DNA of 64,000 bases from Heloderma charlesbogerti (Eukaryota > Chordata > Lepidosauria > Squamata > Helodermatidae). Position 1 is the stretch's first letter. Each line of letters begins with the position of its first letter. Positions 42,796-54,590 of the stretch are shown here, in pieces. The translations under genes and the position numbers were made by a program. Location of the stretch: positions 930,001-994,000 of the forward strand of contig JANEZZ010000522.1 in assembly GCA_026122225.1 (NCBI GenBank), written 5' to 3'. The notes beneath the pieces are model-generated. The model was given only the letters and a program-made list of their open reading frames with translations. It had not been told where the DNA came from and ran no database searches.

Positions 42796-43540
42796 GCTGT
42801 GTCTTATTCAGCAAAAAATTTGCTTCTTCTGTATTGGACACCTCAACATCTCTTTAATAAGGGATTGTCTAATTCAGCTAATTGCTCATGGTGCAATACA
42901 GCGAATGCTTCTTTTAAACATATGTTTTGGCAATGCCCAGTAGTTGCTTCTTTTTATGCGGAGGTTATTACACAGACAAATTTTATGCCGGAAAAGTCTT
43001 TAATATTCACTGATATACATGCCCTTTTAATTATTTACCTGCTTCACGGAAATTGACAAATAGTCAGTGTAAATGGATTCTCTGCACGCTTATGACAGCT
43101 AAAAGACTAATATTACAACACTGGAAGGATAAACACTCACCTCCTGTAATGCAATGGATTGAGGACCTTATAGCACTTTCAATATTTAAAAGGGTGGCAT
43201 ATAGATGTCACTCACTGGAAAAGACCCTGATGCTGGGAAAGATTGAAGGCAAAAGGAGAAGGGGACGGCAGAGGATGAGATAGCTAGATAGCATCACCGA
43301 TGCAATGAATATGAACTTGAGCACACTCCGGGAGAGAGCGCAGGACAGGAAGGCCTGGCGTGCTATGGTCTATGGGGTCACGAAGAGTCGGACACGACTT
43401 AATGACTGAACAACAACAACATATAGATGTCACCTTCAAATGGATACTTATTTGGATATTTGGTCCACTTTTGTTGCATGTATAATTGTTGAAGCTGTAT
43501 GCATTTCATACAAATCTATGTATGCATATTGAAAAAATGG
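42796..43540 (+). pseudogene. L1-clade LINE ORF2 C-terminal fragment with A-rich tail
   Basis: The frame 42799-43056 has a CSWCN..HMFWQCP pattern (C-x2-C, H-x4-C spacing) like the C-terminal Cys-rich region of L1 ORF2 proteins, and LLLLYWTPQHLF before it. The next frame (43080-43200) with KRLILQHWKDK also fits. A BovB piece (43212-43420) breaks it, and the sequence then resumes to an A-rich end near 43540. It is the only L1-clade sequence I saw in the window. Confidence 0.72.
43212..43420 (+). mobile_element. 5'-truncated BovB, perfect 13-bp TSD, nested in L1
   Basis: It holds the last about 200 bp of BovB ('ctgatgctgggaaagattga' to 'cgacttaatgactgaacaac') with a short (CAA)n tail. The TSD 'atatagatgtcac' is perfect at 43199-43211 and 43421-43433. 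Confidence 0.93.
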
Positions 43541-43597
43541 GGGGAAAAACATTTTTGGGTGCTCACAGGCACCATGTTGGGGACCCCTCGTTTAGAG

Positions 43598-43777
43598 ACT
43601 CTTACATATGTACTTGGTGAGAATACACATTGAAATGTGTGTCAATATACAAATTGCTGTGCGACTTTTAATTTTCATTTTATATCACACAATGCAGAAA
43701 TGGGATGGAAAGGACTTACGAATGGACACATGCAGAATTTACATGGGCCTGAAACAGACTGATTCATCCATGCCTAC
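43598..43777. mobile_element. AT-rich hAT-like right end
   Basis: The end 'ctgattcatccatgccta' resembles the TAGNNATGGATGAATC ends of the element at 46939-47401. 'aatgcagaaatgggatgg' is shared with 8464-8480. The left part may lie before 42665, so this could be the outermost layer of the stack. Confidence 0.45.
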
Positions 43778-43789
43778 CTGCTGGGCTAA

Positions 43790-44454
43790 ATGGAGAAACA
43801 GTCTGACCTCTATGTCCATTTCTCTTATCCTTGGTGATTCCCAAGGAAGGGTGGGTACTATCCAGTTCATTCAAAGGTTTCCCATATTTGAAAACTTTTA
43901 TCACATTCTTTCCTTAGCCTTCTCTTCTCTGAGCAAATCATGCCAAGTTCCTTTAACATTCCCTCAAAGGTTCTACATTCCGGACCATTTATCGTCTTTG
44001 AGGCTTTTCTCTGAAGTCTTGCCATCTGCCCCATCTTCCTTGAAGGGTGGTGCAAAGACTTCAGTACTCTAGCTAAGGCTGGAGTGCTCCCAAGCAGGGT
44101 GGAAGCACAACGGAATCCTTGTAGTTCACAGTCTTTGGAGGAGCATTTGTTCAGAACAAATGAGGGGTGTCCTGAAAACAGCTGGCCATAAGGTATAGAG
44201 GCAAAGCATCATGGAAGGCAGCACGCAAATCATGCCCATTATGGCAGATACACTTGGTTTACCATCTTACTCATGCAATTTTTATGTGATGATTTCATTC
44301 ACACATTCCCAAATGATATGTTTCTTGGGGAGTTTTTGCATTACTTTATTGGTTGGCTCCTATTTAGCTTGTGACAACTCCAAGACTTTTCTTTGCAGCA
44401 TAATTTCCTAGCCAACAATTCTCTACATTTGATATGAGAGCGGATGAAGCTACA
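43790..44454. other. No gene or repeat recognised
   Basis: Part of this stretch (43870-44060) reads like a worn LINE tail but I cannot place it. Confidence 0.4.
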
Positions 44455-44565
44455 CTAGCCTTTCCTCCAGATGTGTCTGATTACGATCCCCATCACACCA
44501 TGCTGGCTGGTCATGATGGGAGCTGTAGTCCAACACATCTGGAGGGCACCAGGCTGGGGGAGCTG
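44455..44565. mobile_element. Palindromic hAT MITE (CCTCCAGATG family)
   Basis: 'ctttcctccagatgtgtctg' is mirrored by 'acacatctggagggcacc'. In the centre are 'ccatgctggctgg' and 'gatgggagctgtagtcc'. Confidence 0.8.
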
Positions 44566-44571
44566 GTGTAA

Positions 44572-44785
44572 TGGTTATGAGTACAAGTTGCTTGGAAATT
44601 TCCAGCTGCAATCTCAGCCAGGAGTTTAAAGGGCGGCCACAGGCTCTCAGTCCTGCAGCTTCAGTTAGCCACCTGCGATATGACACTAATGATACTGGCA
44701 TATATTACAGGGCTGTTGTAAGGGTTGAAGAGGCGCTGTATGTGAGACACTTTGAACACCTGAAATACACTACATAAATGCATGG
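44572..44785 (+). mobile_element. MIR-type SINE, nearly full length
   Basis: The tRNA-like head 'ggtgtaatggttatgagtac' is followed by a worn core, then 'acagggctgttgtaagggtt' and 'acactttgaacacctg' and 'acataaatgc', the MIR 3' region related to L2. Confidence 0.75.
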
Positions 44786-46938
44786 AATTGTTACTATATT
44801 TGGTTTTTTGTTTGTTTTATTCCTGTGTGGGAGACTTCATATTAGCAGGGATGGACAAACAGGCTAAGTATGTTCCCTCCCTTGTTTGTATGTTCCTCCA
44901 AACAACCTGCCTGTTTCCCATGCAGATTTTTAGGGTAAAATCCTTAAAAATCTATATAATTTAGTCAAATTTTAAAACAAAACAGGTGGTCTGAGGTGGT
45001 CCAATGGCTCTATGTCCCCCCCCCCCCAGTATCCTGTGAGACTACCCAAATGATGGCTGCCTTCATAGGTACATAATGGCAGCCATCACTTTCCCCTTAT
45101 CAATACCCAGGAAGCAACAGGGCATCCTAATGTGCTGCCTCTTCTCAGGCATTTTTAGAAATAATTTTTGTCAAACACAGTCACTGCCAAGCTTTGTAGT
45201 TGCTTCAAGCAGCTCTGAACTGTAAAATAATTTTAGGAAAAAATGCCCCCCCCCCCCCGTGAGCCCTTGGACGACCTCATAAACTAATGGAAGTACTGTG
45301 GGGTGGGATGGAACCGTTTGCAGAGCAGTTTGTAGAAATGCAGAATAGCCCACATATCCACGTTCCATTCCGAGGACAGGTTGGGAGGGGAGAATTTTCA
45401 AATGTTTGCATAAAAAACCAGAGTGGATTAAATTCTGCCCCATTCCTACATGTTAGTCATCTCAAACCAACTTGCTGTCCACCATGTTTGCTCAGCCACA
45501 CTGAAGGGGCACTGGGACAATAGCAGAATAGTAAAAGATGTATTTTAGCCCATATGCTGATGGGTGTGCATCACAGCTCCACTCCACCAGGGTAAATATG
45601 TGCTTTTCCTTTAGGACATTTGCTGTTTTCTCCTCATCCTGTTGTCATGATGCCTCCTTTCTCTCCTTTTCTAAAGTGATTTTTAAAAACAATCTCAGTG
45701 TTGTCAGCCACAAGTATATTAAACAAACCCAGACATCCTATCCCTCCATCTAAAATAATGGGGGAAACATGCCTTAAAAAAATGCAGAAAAAGTCCTGAG
45801 GACCTTCATCATCTGGCATTGCTCTGGCACAATCTCCATTCATTGTAACAGAGCTTGATGTGGGGTCATGCTTAGTGGGTGGTGTTCTCTAAGCAGAAAA
45901 GGGCTCCTGGAGATTGCTGCAAAGGATGCTGAGGAAGCCATCATCAAAGAAATGACAAATGAGCAAGGCTATGCCTGCCTGCTCCAGCTGTGTTTTGCAT
46001 GATTTGTACCCAAATGATCCACAAAAAACTGGTGCCGTCAACACCTCATCCCAGGTCCTGTCACCATGAATTTCAGAAGCAGACCAAATACTGAACACGC
46101 ATAATCACCATGTGCTCTATGGATGCAATTTAGTAAGCTGAATGAATCCCCTTTTGTACAGAATGCTCACTGAACAATTTCTTGTGATGGCTCTGTAGAA
46201 AAACACAATCTAACCACAAACATTTTGATTAAAAAAAAAGAGGAGTCAATTTGCCAAATAGTTTGCAGAGAATAATTCCAAAGCGGCTTCTTTTGTGGAT
46301 TTATCATGTGTATGTTTGTTTAGATATTTCCACTCCCCCCTTTTATGCTTTATAACCATTTGGAGATAAAGCAGCCCAATAAAGGTCTGTTTTCCATCAG
46401 CCTCTTCATGTTTGGGATCAAGTAATTTTCTTTCCTGCGGTTGTCAAAGAGAGTTAATGGCTGGGAACTTCAGTTGGAAACAATCTATCCCATTTCTCTG
46501 GATGTAAGGTGATCAAGCCAGGGGCTGATGCAGGACGGGTCTGTGTCAGGAAAATCTGCCAGTTTTCAGAATTGGCCCCAAGCCAGCTAGCACCTGAAGC
46601 TGTGTTAACACTCGATGCTTCTCCCTACCTTACTGGCACCCTCACTGACTGCCCCAGTGATTGCTTTCATATTTTTACTTTCCAGTTCAGCTTTTGATTT
46701 ATGATTGCAGCCACCTTCCTTTCAAGGAAATGACTTGCCAGTGGTTGTTAAAATGGCTCTGTTTTCAGAAAGCTTCTGCCTTGGTTTATCATCATCATCA
46801 TATTGTTAGAATTGTTGGGACAGCTCTCAGAATATTAGCTGAATGGTTCCAAATACGTCTGAGGGCCAAATTACATACAATGGTGGTAGACTTGTGTTTT
46901 TAAATGTGTGTCTGCCTCAGTCACACAGAAAGTAAGGG
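44786..46938. other. No gene or repeat recognised; two C-runs
   Basis: C-runs are at 45018-45028 and 45247-45259. Frames of up to 90 codons show no motif. A short ATC run is at 46792-46803. Confidence 0.4.
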
Positions 46939-47401
46939 TAGACATGGATGAATCTGTCAATTTCAGGTTCTCTCAGTTTCTCATTGTTCCAATCTTAAGT
47001 TCAGTTCGTCCTAAACTTTGAGAATTTTTCCAATGTTAAATTTGGTTCATCCCAAACATTATTTTTTTTTAACGTTTGCATGAAAATGCATATGGATTTT
47101 TGTGCACATTTCTCCTAATATATGCATTTTTTGTGTGCAATTTTGCCCAGTATATGTAATTTTTGCAAGCAATTTTCCTGAAATAATTTATTTTCATAAT
47201 ATGCATTTTTGTGTATACTTCTCCCTAATATATTAATTTTTAAAAGCATTTTTTTTTTAATTGGAGAACTCCCTTGCAGCATTTGGAGAAGTGCAGATTT
47301 CAAAGGGTAACAGCATTTCAGTTCGTGTATTGTTTCCAAAGTGCAAAATTAGCTAAGTTTGCATTGGAATGCAAACTGAACAAATTTCTTCCCTATTCCT
47401 A
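46939..47401. mobile_element. AT-rich hAT-like element (TAGACATGGATGAATC end)
   Basis: The left end is 'tagacatggatgaatctgtc'. The right end inverted 'taggaatagggaagaaattt' agrees loosely. The interior has the repeated 'aatatatgcattttt.tg' words common to this type. The flanks 'agtaaggg' and 'tgcagggg' match at 5 of 8, so the TSD is doubtful. Confidence 0.6.
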
Positions 47402-48472
47402 TGCAGGGGTGGGTGCTGTAATTTACTAATTTGTAGCACAGAAGAGCCATTAGGGTGCTACTCCTCACTCCAAGGTAGGGTTTGTTGTTTTGTTCTGTTT
47501 TGACTGTTTCTGGCGGTGCTTCCAGACAAGGTTTTATTGTGCAATCAGCCTGACTCATTCACAGAATTCACATGTATGTATGTGGTCCAGATGATGTCAT
47601 CTTCAATTCGTAGCCCTTCTGTGTTTTGCCATCACTTCTTCCATCTTTCTTATCAGAAAAAAGTCTGTTAAGGGAGAAATTACGGAATAGCTGCACAATG
47701 CCTTTTGATTAGTAGTGACAGGAGCCCTTTATCTTGAAGTACCAGTGGTCTGAACAATATGGGAAGTGAGCCAGGGTGTGGGGAGAGCCTACAAGGGGAG
47801 AATTAGTGTGTGGGTACAGCACCCTCACCTGAGTGTGGGGGGGGGCACTTACTGCCAAAAAAGAGGAAGGACAGCACCCCAAAAGAGGACACAGATTTGC
47901 ATACAATTTTATTTGTTAATTTGTATTGCACACTAGCTTGGGTGGATTTTGAAAAAAGAAAAAAGATCAGACAGATTCTTGAAGGATACTAGTTATTAGC
48001 CATAACAATCTCCATGTTCAAATATGGTATTTCCCAGATTACCAGCTGCTGGGGGAAAACAAACAGCAATGACTCTGGTCATTATGCCCTGCTTATAAAC
48101 TTTGGTATCTAGCTGACCACTGTTGGAGATAGAATGCTGGGCTAGGCAGACCCTGATCTGACCCAGAAAGGCAAGCCTTATGTTCAGGGTGGTTGGCAAC
48201 ATCCAAACAATCAACAACATATCTATATCCTATATATATTATTGTCATGGGCTGAGAGACCAAACTAGTTAAGCTAAGCTAACAGACCTCTTTTACTCAG
48301 GTCTAGCGTAGCGCTAGAATGAATTTCTAGCCTTGACATGAATTTTAATATGCAAGAACAGGAAGAGGATTTGTTAGTTTATCTATCATATTGTCATCTC
48401 AACCACAAATAAGCTGCCATCATACTATCATATATTTATAACCAGAACAGGAACTATAGTGATGTGAAACTT
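47402..48472. other. Mostly unassigned; repeat piece at 47770-47920
   Basis: 'cagggtgtggggagagcc' and 'aaaagaggacacagatttgc' match the left part of the relic at 34215-34840. The rest is not recognised. Confidence 0.4.
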
Positions 48473-48866
48473 AGGGCACAATCCTATCGGGATAGGTGGC
48501 CGCCTGTGAACTTGGAGGCAACTGCCTATCCAATGCAGGGCAGGAGCAGCACAGACGTGATCGTCCCCTCTGCGCTTCAGCTGCCCTGCATTTGCCGCTA
48601 GGTAGCCGTGGGAAGTCGGAGCGGGGGCGGGGGGAGAGATGCCAGACGATGCATAGGAAGTGTCAGAATGGCACTTCTGCCCTCCCTGCCCACAGGAATG
48701 CCCTGTTTTTGCTGTTCTGAGCTCCTCTTCTGCCGTGGAGCGTGGTGTGTGGGGCCGTTCTGCGCTGCCTATGAGGCAGCACGGGAGGGGGTGGGGGTCA
48801 GTTCCCGGGAACTGACCTATCCTATGGCCATCTAGTTGCTGACTAGCGGCCATAGGATGGCTCCCT
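48473..48866. mobile_element. GC-rich MITE (AGGGCACAATCCTAT ends)
   Basis: The left end 'agggcacaatcctatcggga' and the right end inverted 'agggagccatcctatggcc' are the TIRs. The interior is GC- and CpG-rich, unlike its flanks. A TSD is not clear ('tgaaactt' against 'taaacata'). Confidence 0.65.
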
Positions 48867-49123
48867 TAAACATATTTGTAATATTTAACTGCGTTGCTTC
48901 TGCAGTTGCGCTACCCAGAGGCTGTGGAATCATACCTGATCTCATGACGGTAACAGAAATATTATTAAATAAGAAAAAAGTTTGTCCTAGAAAAAAAGTA
49001 CACAAATGTAGGCATATAAGAAAATAAAAGAACTGCAGAAATGGAATCAATCATAGCTGTGCACTAATTTAGGTTGGAAATAGCAAAAATCAGAATGATA
49101 CTTAGAACTACAGGACTAACGTT
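48867..49123. other. No gene or repeat recognised
   Basis: Ordinary AT-rich sequence. Confidence 0.5.
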
Positions 49124-49245
49124 GGGTTGTATCCAATGTTAGTCCCAAATAGAGGAGACCCACTGAAATGAATAATAAGTTAGTCACAACTAACTTAAAT
49201 CCCATTCGGGTCTACTCTACATAGGACTGACATTGGATACTACCT
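49124..49245. mobile_element. Palindromic MITE (GTATCCAATGTTAGTCC family)
   Basis: 'gggttgtatccaatgttagt' is mirrored by 'ggactgacattggatact'. The centre 'taagttagtcacaactaac' is itself a palindrome. Other copies are at 60153-60286 and, split, at 6612-7200. Confidence 0.82.
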
Positions 49246-49805
49246 AATGTCTTCTTGTAACTCTAAGTATCTTTCTGATTTTTTACAATTTCCACCTATT
49301 TCCAACTACTAATGTGTGCCTGGATCCAAAGTTATATTTTTCCTGTAGAGAGACGGTTTGGCTTCTAAGGTCAAAACTACATGCAATCAATAGTCATGTC
49401 TGTGTGTGTTTCAATCTAATTGGTCAATGATGTCTAATATATATTTAACCAAAAACATCCTTGGGAAGCTGCAAATTTGAGTGAAGAAACGTTGGGCTAG
49501 TGCAGCTGCTAAACCCTTTCTGTTGCTGCTGTTTTTTCCTCTCAAAATTGTCCCAACAAATTGCTTTCCAGGACTGCGCGGGTATAGGAAGGAGAGATCT
49601 TGAGCAGAAAAGCAGCAAATAGGAGAAAGTCTTAGAAACGTATTACTTTGTGCAAGGAAGAGCAGTTGCCCAGATGGTATTCACTGGATATTTCTTAGGG
49701 AATATCTGGATATCTGCCTAACAGCATGGTTTATTTGTTTATTATTTAGACAATTATACCCTTCTTTCCCTCTACCATGGAACTCAAAGGACCATTCACA
49801 GGTAG
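49246..49805. other. No gene or repeat recognised
   Basis: Nothing is supported. Confidence 0.45.
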
Positions 49806-50798
49806 AGTAGCCACTTGCATCTTACCAAAAAAGAGGAAACACCCCCATATAGATGTGCATAAAATGTGTATATAGTAATTTATACATATACCTGCAAATT
49901 TAGAATTACTATAACTAAAACAGAAATACAACACAGTGGGGAAGACTAAAACCAGGTGACTCACATGCTTAGTCAGTCTGCTGCCCAAGTACAAATTGTT
50001 GCAGGCCCTGCTCTCCCCTCTTACAGTTTTTTAGCTTTGCATTTGGACTGGACAACTCTTCAGAGGATACTGCCCTGCTTGCAGTGGTGTGGGGGACAGA
50101 GCTCCAGGGAATCAGTCAGGACCAGTACCAAAGGCAAGGCCAGTAGGCAGTCCAAACACAGGGCATTCCAGAGAAGAGCTAAGTTATCAGGGCATGGTCT
50201 GAAGGCATATGAGGTAGCCACCTTGCTGAAGCTAAGCTGGACTAGGTGTGGTCAGTGCTTGGAGGGGAGACTACCTGGAAATCACATGTAGCCACCTTAA
50301 GTTCCACAGTAGAAGGTGGGATATAAATGTGATAAATAAATACAAAAAAACTGGCATACAGACGCCTCTCCCACACTCATTGGCTGGAATGGAAGTCTTT
50401 TAAGCCTGAGCCTTCAGAGCGCATGCCCCCAAGCACAGCTGCAGGCCATTAGTGCCACCAGAGGAATGGTCTGCTCATGAGCAGAGTCTTGCTCATGGGT
50501 ATACCTTTACTCACAAGGAGTCCTTATTCCTTAGGCAGGCCTGAACATTTAGGCACCTGTGCTCTCTGGGGCTGGGTGGCCACTTGGCATCTGCCGCTGA
50601 GGCTGAAAGGGGGCTAATCCCTCCATTGTGAAGGGAAGGGCCCAAGATTCTCCCTGATCTGCCTCAAATTCACTAGGCACAGGCAGCTCCTCCATGATGT
50701 TTGGCTTGGGGGGCTCCAGGTCATCCTCTGAAAAGGGGGATCATAAGAGATCCCTTCAAACAGAGGGCTGTCCTTTGTAAAGTAGGACACATGGCCAC
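49806..50798. mobile_element. Possible DNA transposon (AGAGTAGCCAC / GTGGCCACCCT ends)
   Basis: The left end 'tagagtagccacttgcatct' with 'aagaggaaacaccc' and the right end 'gacacatggccaccctata' are in inverted positions. A 5S-like SINE lies inside it. The ends are loosely matched and no TSD beyond TA is seen. Confidence 0.4.
50205..50340 (+). mobile_element. 5S-rRNA-like SINE with a LINE-type tail
   Basis: 'tgaagctaagctggactagg' followed by 'gtcagtgcttggaggggaga' and 'ctacctggaaat' follows the internal promoter region of 5S rRNA (AAGCTAAGCAGGGTCGGGCC, then TTAGTACTTGGATGGGAGAC) at the right spacing. It passes into 'gaaggtgggatataaatgtg' and 'ataaataaata', a tail like those of L2/CR1-type LINEs. 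The 5' start is before 50205 and unclear. A 5S gene would be 120 nt and lack the tail, so this is a SINE. Confidence 0.75.
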
Positions 50799-50819
50799 CC
50801 TATAAGTCTTCCAGACCAA

Positions 50820-51176
50820 GGCCTAAATTCCATTGCAAAGCTGCTGCCAGGGGCCACATTCCAGTAGTGGACAAGGCCGAAGGCAAAAGAGGCAGGGCCA
50901 AAGACAAAAAGGGAGGGGGGAATACCAGCACATTTTAACTTAAATCTCTTACTGCCAATAGTTAAGCCTTAGGAGAGGCATTTTGGCCTTTTAGAAAGGG
51001 GGAAAACCTGAACAAAAGTGGGGAAACCACCCAACAATAGATGGTCAAGGGAAATGGGGTGTGGCCAGGGGAAGGAGGTGTGGCCATCTGGAAAAACCCA
51101 GAGGGCCAGTTTAGAACCCCAACAGGGCTGGAATTGGCCTGCAGGGCCTGAGGTTCAACACCTCTGCTATATGGAG
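50820..51176 (-). mobile_element. hAT-like repeat of the CAGGGGTGTTGAA family, copy 3, inverted
   Basis: It reads as the complement of 37358-37709: 'ggggccacattccagtagtg', then 'gttaagccttaggagaggca', then 'cctgaggttcaacacctctg'. Confidence 0.78.
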
Positions 51177-54100
51177 TTCCCACATGGTCTCCCATCCAGC
51201 CATGGAGCAGGCAGATGTGCTTAGCATGAGCAAGGATCCTGCATTGTATGTCTCCAGGCCACACCCTGGGACAATAATAGATGTGGAATTTATTTTTATT
51301 TAATGTTTCAGAGCAGACATTCCCAAAATGGCTGTGTTTCAGTCAAGCGTAATACCAAAATTAATATGCAGAATAACAGGTATCCTGTCTCCACCACAAT
51401 TGTTTATCAAATGGGAGAACTCTATCACCCAGAGTCCTGCTGCCACTGAAGCCAAGCAGTGCAGGTGTGTGTGGGCGAAACGTCATTGGCAACACCTCTC
51501 TTGTGGGGGGCTGTGGTTTAGATGGATTCTGCCTGCGACGTCTCTGCTGAAAGCTGTCCCCTCACCCCACGGCTTTGTTTCCAGAGGGGGGCCTGCCTTC
51601 CCACGCCCAGGGCTGCTGCTAAATGTGTAGTTCTAGCCTCGGAGGTGAGAAGAGGCTTCGACTGGGCGACTCGCACAAGGGTTGGCTAGAGCAAAACGCT
51701 CCAGCCTAGAGCTTCACTTAAGCAACTCCCAGCTGGAGGCTAGGCCAAGGCATGGGCTAGGTGCTGGTACCAATTAGCAGCCTGAAACAGAGGTTATTAC
51801 AGGACAAGCTCTGTTTAACTTAACTGCTAACAGACTGGCTCTGTCAGCTGGAAGGAATCACAGGCAAACAAACTTAATGGCAGCCTGAGGGGAGTGGGGG
51901 TGGGTGGATTGGTGCTTTCCCTTCCCTTTCATAAAATAGAACTGTAGCCGTCCCTAAAAACATGTGTATAAGGGGGAATCAGAACCCTTCAAGCCAAAGG
52001 GTAGTGCCTATTGGATCCATCCAAGCTTTACTGAGTGACGTGAGTCTCAAAAATTCTGGGCTTTTGACACCCTTTTCCCTGGGGTTTGTTTGCAACCGCA
52101 GAGGAACAAAAGCAGAACAGCTGCTTACCATGGCACCAGCTGGCAAAGCAAAAATAATTAGCGTAGGGCTCTTCCTGTGTGACCAGGACTCTGGGAAAGC
52201 AGCGTTTCCAGTTGTGTGCACATGTATGATGCAGTGACATGTCAAGCTGAATGCCTGGAAGTTGGGGACATGGACGGATAGCGCACATAATCCTACTTCT
52301 TCACTCCTCCATGTGACTGGTGCAGTGTGTGAGAAGGGCTCATGACATTCTTGGATGGGAATAGCAAATGGGTCAGTTGTCTGGGCCTGGTTCTGAACTT
52401 GGCTGTTAGCAATCCTGTGTTATTGATATTCTACATTTCTGATACAGAGGTTTAATTCCTAACCTGTGTCATCCTACTGAAAAAGTGTAGAATAGAGTAG
52501 AATAAAGTAGAACAGATATTCTCCCCATTTATCTAAGCAGTAGGAAACCACTGACAGTTAGTTTTCTTTAGAGGAGAAATAATCCAAATACAGACTTGGC
52601 ATAGGCCAAAAAGTTGCCTGCTTTCTGCCAGCTTCCCTTGTTAGCCACAACTCATTCAGAATACTGGCGATACTTTTTCATCTTTCTCAGGGTTGCCAGT
52701 CTGAGATTCCGATATAACTGCTGCTGCTTTCAGTTCTGCCTGTCTCTTCTCCATGAATGGTTATTACAAAAAGGTCAAAGAACTGGAACACATCATCCCA
52801 ACGTTTTAGCAGCAGTAGTCCGAATGTACCGCATTGCTTTCTGCTGCTTTAGTCCTGCAGAGGGTGAGAGAAGCAAAGTAGGCACAGTCATATGTTTTCC
52901 TGGACCAGCTCGTTTTCAAATTACAGAGATCAGCATCGTGTTTCAGAAGCTGATCCAATCAAACCCGTTGCTTTTTTTCTTTTTCGTTCTGATGGAGGGT
53001 TCTGCATTGAGCTCTTCTTTCCCCTTTATATATTTTTTAAAAATGAAAATGGAGCTGGCTTGCATGCTGAGATGGCAACAACTGAAACCAATCAAGCAAT
53101 GGCAAGAACCCTGGCTTAAGCTCTGCTTATCTAGAAAGCATTTAGCAAACAAGTCTTGGTGGGCCTCTGACGCATCCGCATTTGAGCGGGAGGAACACAG
53201 TTGTAAAACTCCCTTCATAACTTGGAAAAAAATCTTCACTAGATGGCACTGTGCAGAAGCAATAATGGCAGGGAAGAAGGACCTTGATGTTGCCAGCATC
53301 CCCACCATCATAGCGTAGTCCTTCAAATGGGCCCTATGTCATGTTTGACTTGATGTGGCTCGGCCTTTTCACTGCTCATGTTCTTGTCATTGTCCCTGCT
53401 GGTTCATACCCCACAGTTCCCCCATTAACAAGAGTGATGCCTACTCCTGAAGCCATGCAAGTGGGTACCTAGGAGCGATCCTGTTGTTGGTAAGTCAACT
53501 CCCCATTCCAGAAGTCAGCCAACAGGATAATGATTGATGTCGGTGCCTCCAAAGAGTTCTGGAAACCAGTTGGATCCATACAAACTTGGGAATGCACCAT
53601 TTTAAGCACCCCTCAACCTTGTGGAGGTTAGGGTTCCTGCAAAACAGGGCCTTCACCAGAGAATGATCAGTACAGGACAAAGGAGACACCGTCATGCTCC
53701 CATTCTCAGATCACCCATTTCCAGGTTGGTGCAAAATGCTACATCCAGCATGTGTAATCATCTTTTAATTTGTATATAGAATTAAACTATACACTGTTTA
53801 GTTACAACACTGCTTTTCTTTTCAAAGAACATACGAAGTATTTGACTTACAACATGTGTTGGAGCAAAAAGATACTGGGATAACTGCACTTAGAGATGCT
53901 GGTGAATTCTACCAAGAGAGATTAACCTGGGAAAGGCTCTCTGGCTCTTTTACTGATGTGTTCATTTTGCTTTAAAAATAAACACAAAACAAAGGGCTTA
54001 CGGTACTGTGGTAGGCTGGGTTGCAAGTGAAACCAATGCAAGCAAAAAATATTTAAACACATGCTTTGAAAATGGCATGCATTCCCCCAAATAAATTCTG

Positions 54101-54230
54101 TATGCTGCAGAAAGAAGATCTGGTTGCTTATTCAGAAAGAAAGAAAGGTAAGAATTTTCATGAAAGGAGAAGTTCCTCTCTTACCAAACTTGTTCAGTGG
54201 GCCTATGATTTGGAAGGCTGGAGAGATCCT
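51177..54230. other. Unassigned; one 234-codon open frame without motif
   Basis: The frame 52614-53318 (+) is open for 234 codons but has no recognisable domain, signal or repeat, and no splice or promoter context that I can point to. I do not call it a gene. Confidence 0.4.
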
Positions 54231-54590
54231 GGGCTTTTCTGCATCAGGCTTTTCACCACTTTACCAAGGCTTCTGCTTCCAGATTCCTTGCAGAATTAAG
54301 ATTGGCTCCTTCACATGTGTTTTTCCAGGGGTTTTCTTTCTCTGCCTTTCTAGATGTTCCATTACACAACCACTAGGCAATGCTGTGGTAAACAGAATTG
54401 CATTACTACAGTAGAGTTTTATGCTGTCATTCACAGATATACCAGACTTTCCTAGTTAGAAAAAAAAATGCTAAAATTGTTGGAAAGAATGGAGAGGCCC
54501 TGGAGAATGACAGCATTTGGTAAAGCACCTTTAAACTACCGTGAGTGAGGAATCACAAGCACACAATAAATGCCTCATATAGAAAGGCTC
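54231..54590. mobile_element. MITE (GGCTTTTCTGCATCAGGC ends), copy 1
   Basis: The left end 'gggcttttctgcatcaggct' and the right end 'atgcctcatatagaaaggct' are inverted. It shares 'gtgagt.aggaat' followed by 'gcacacaa' and similar order with 55740-56090. Confidence 0.6.

Larger units (their letters stand above)
42665..43589. mobile_element. hAT element (GGTCCCCAACC ends) interrupted by an L1 fragment
   Basis: The left end 'cagaggtccccaaccttttt' and the right end inverted 'gaggggtccccaacatggtg' are the TIRs. The flanks 'ttttagag' (42657-42664) and 'gtttagag' (43590-43597) match at 7 of 8. Its own sequence is only about 42665-42795 and 43540-43589. The middle is foreign LINE sequence. Confidence 0.82.

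Noticed and set aside
50205..50290. Functional 5S rRNA gene
   Set aside because: The 5' third is not recognisable, the internal region has several changes, and it continues into a LINE-type tail, so it is a SINE.
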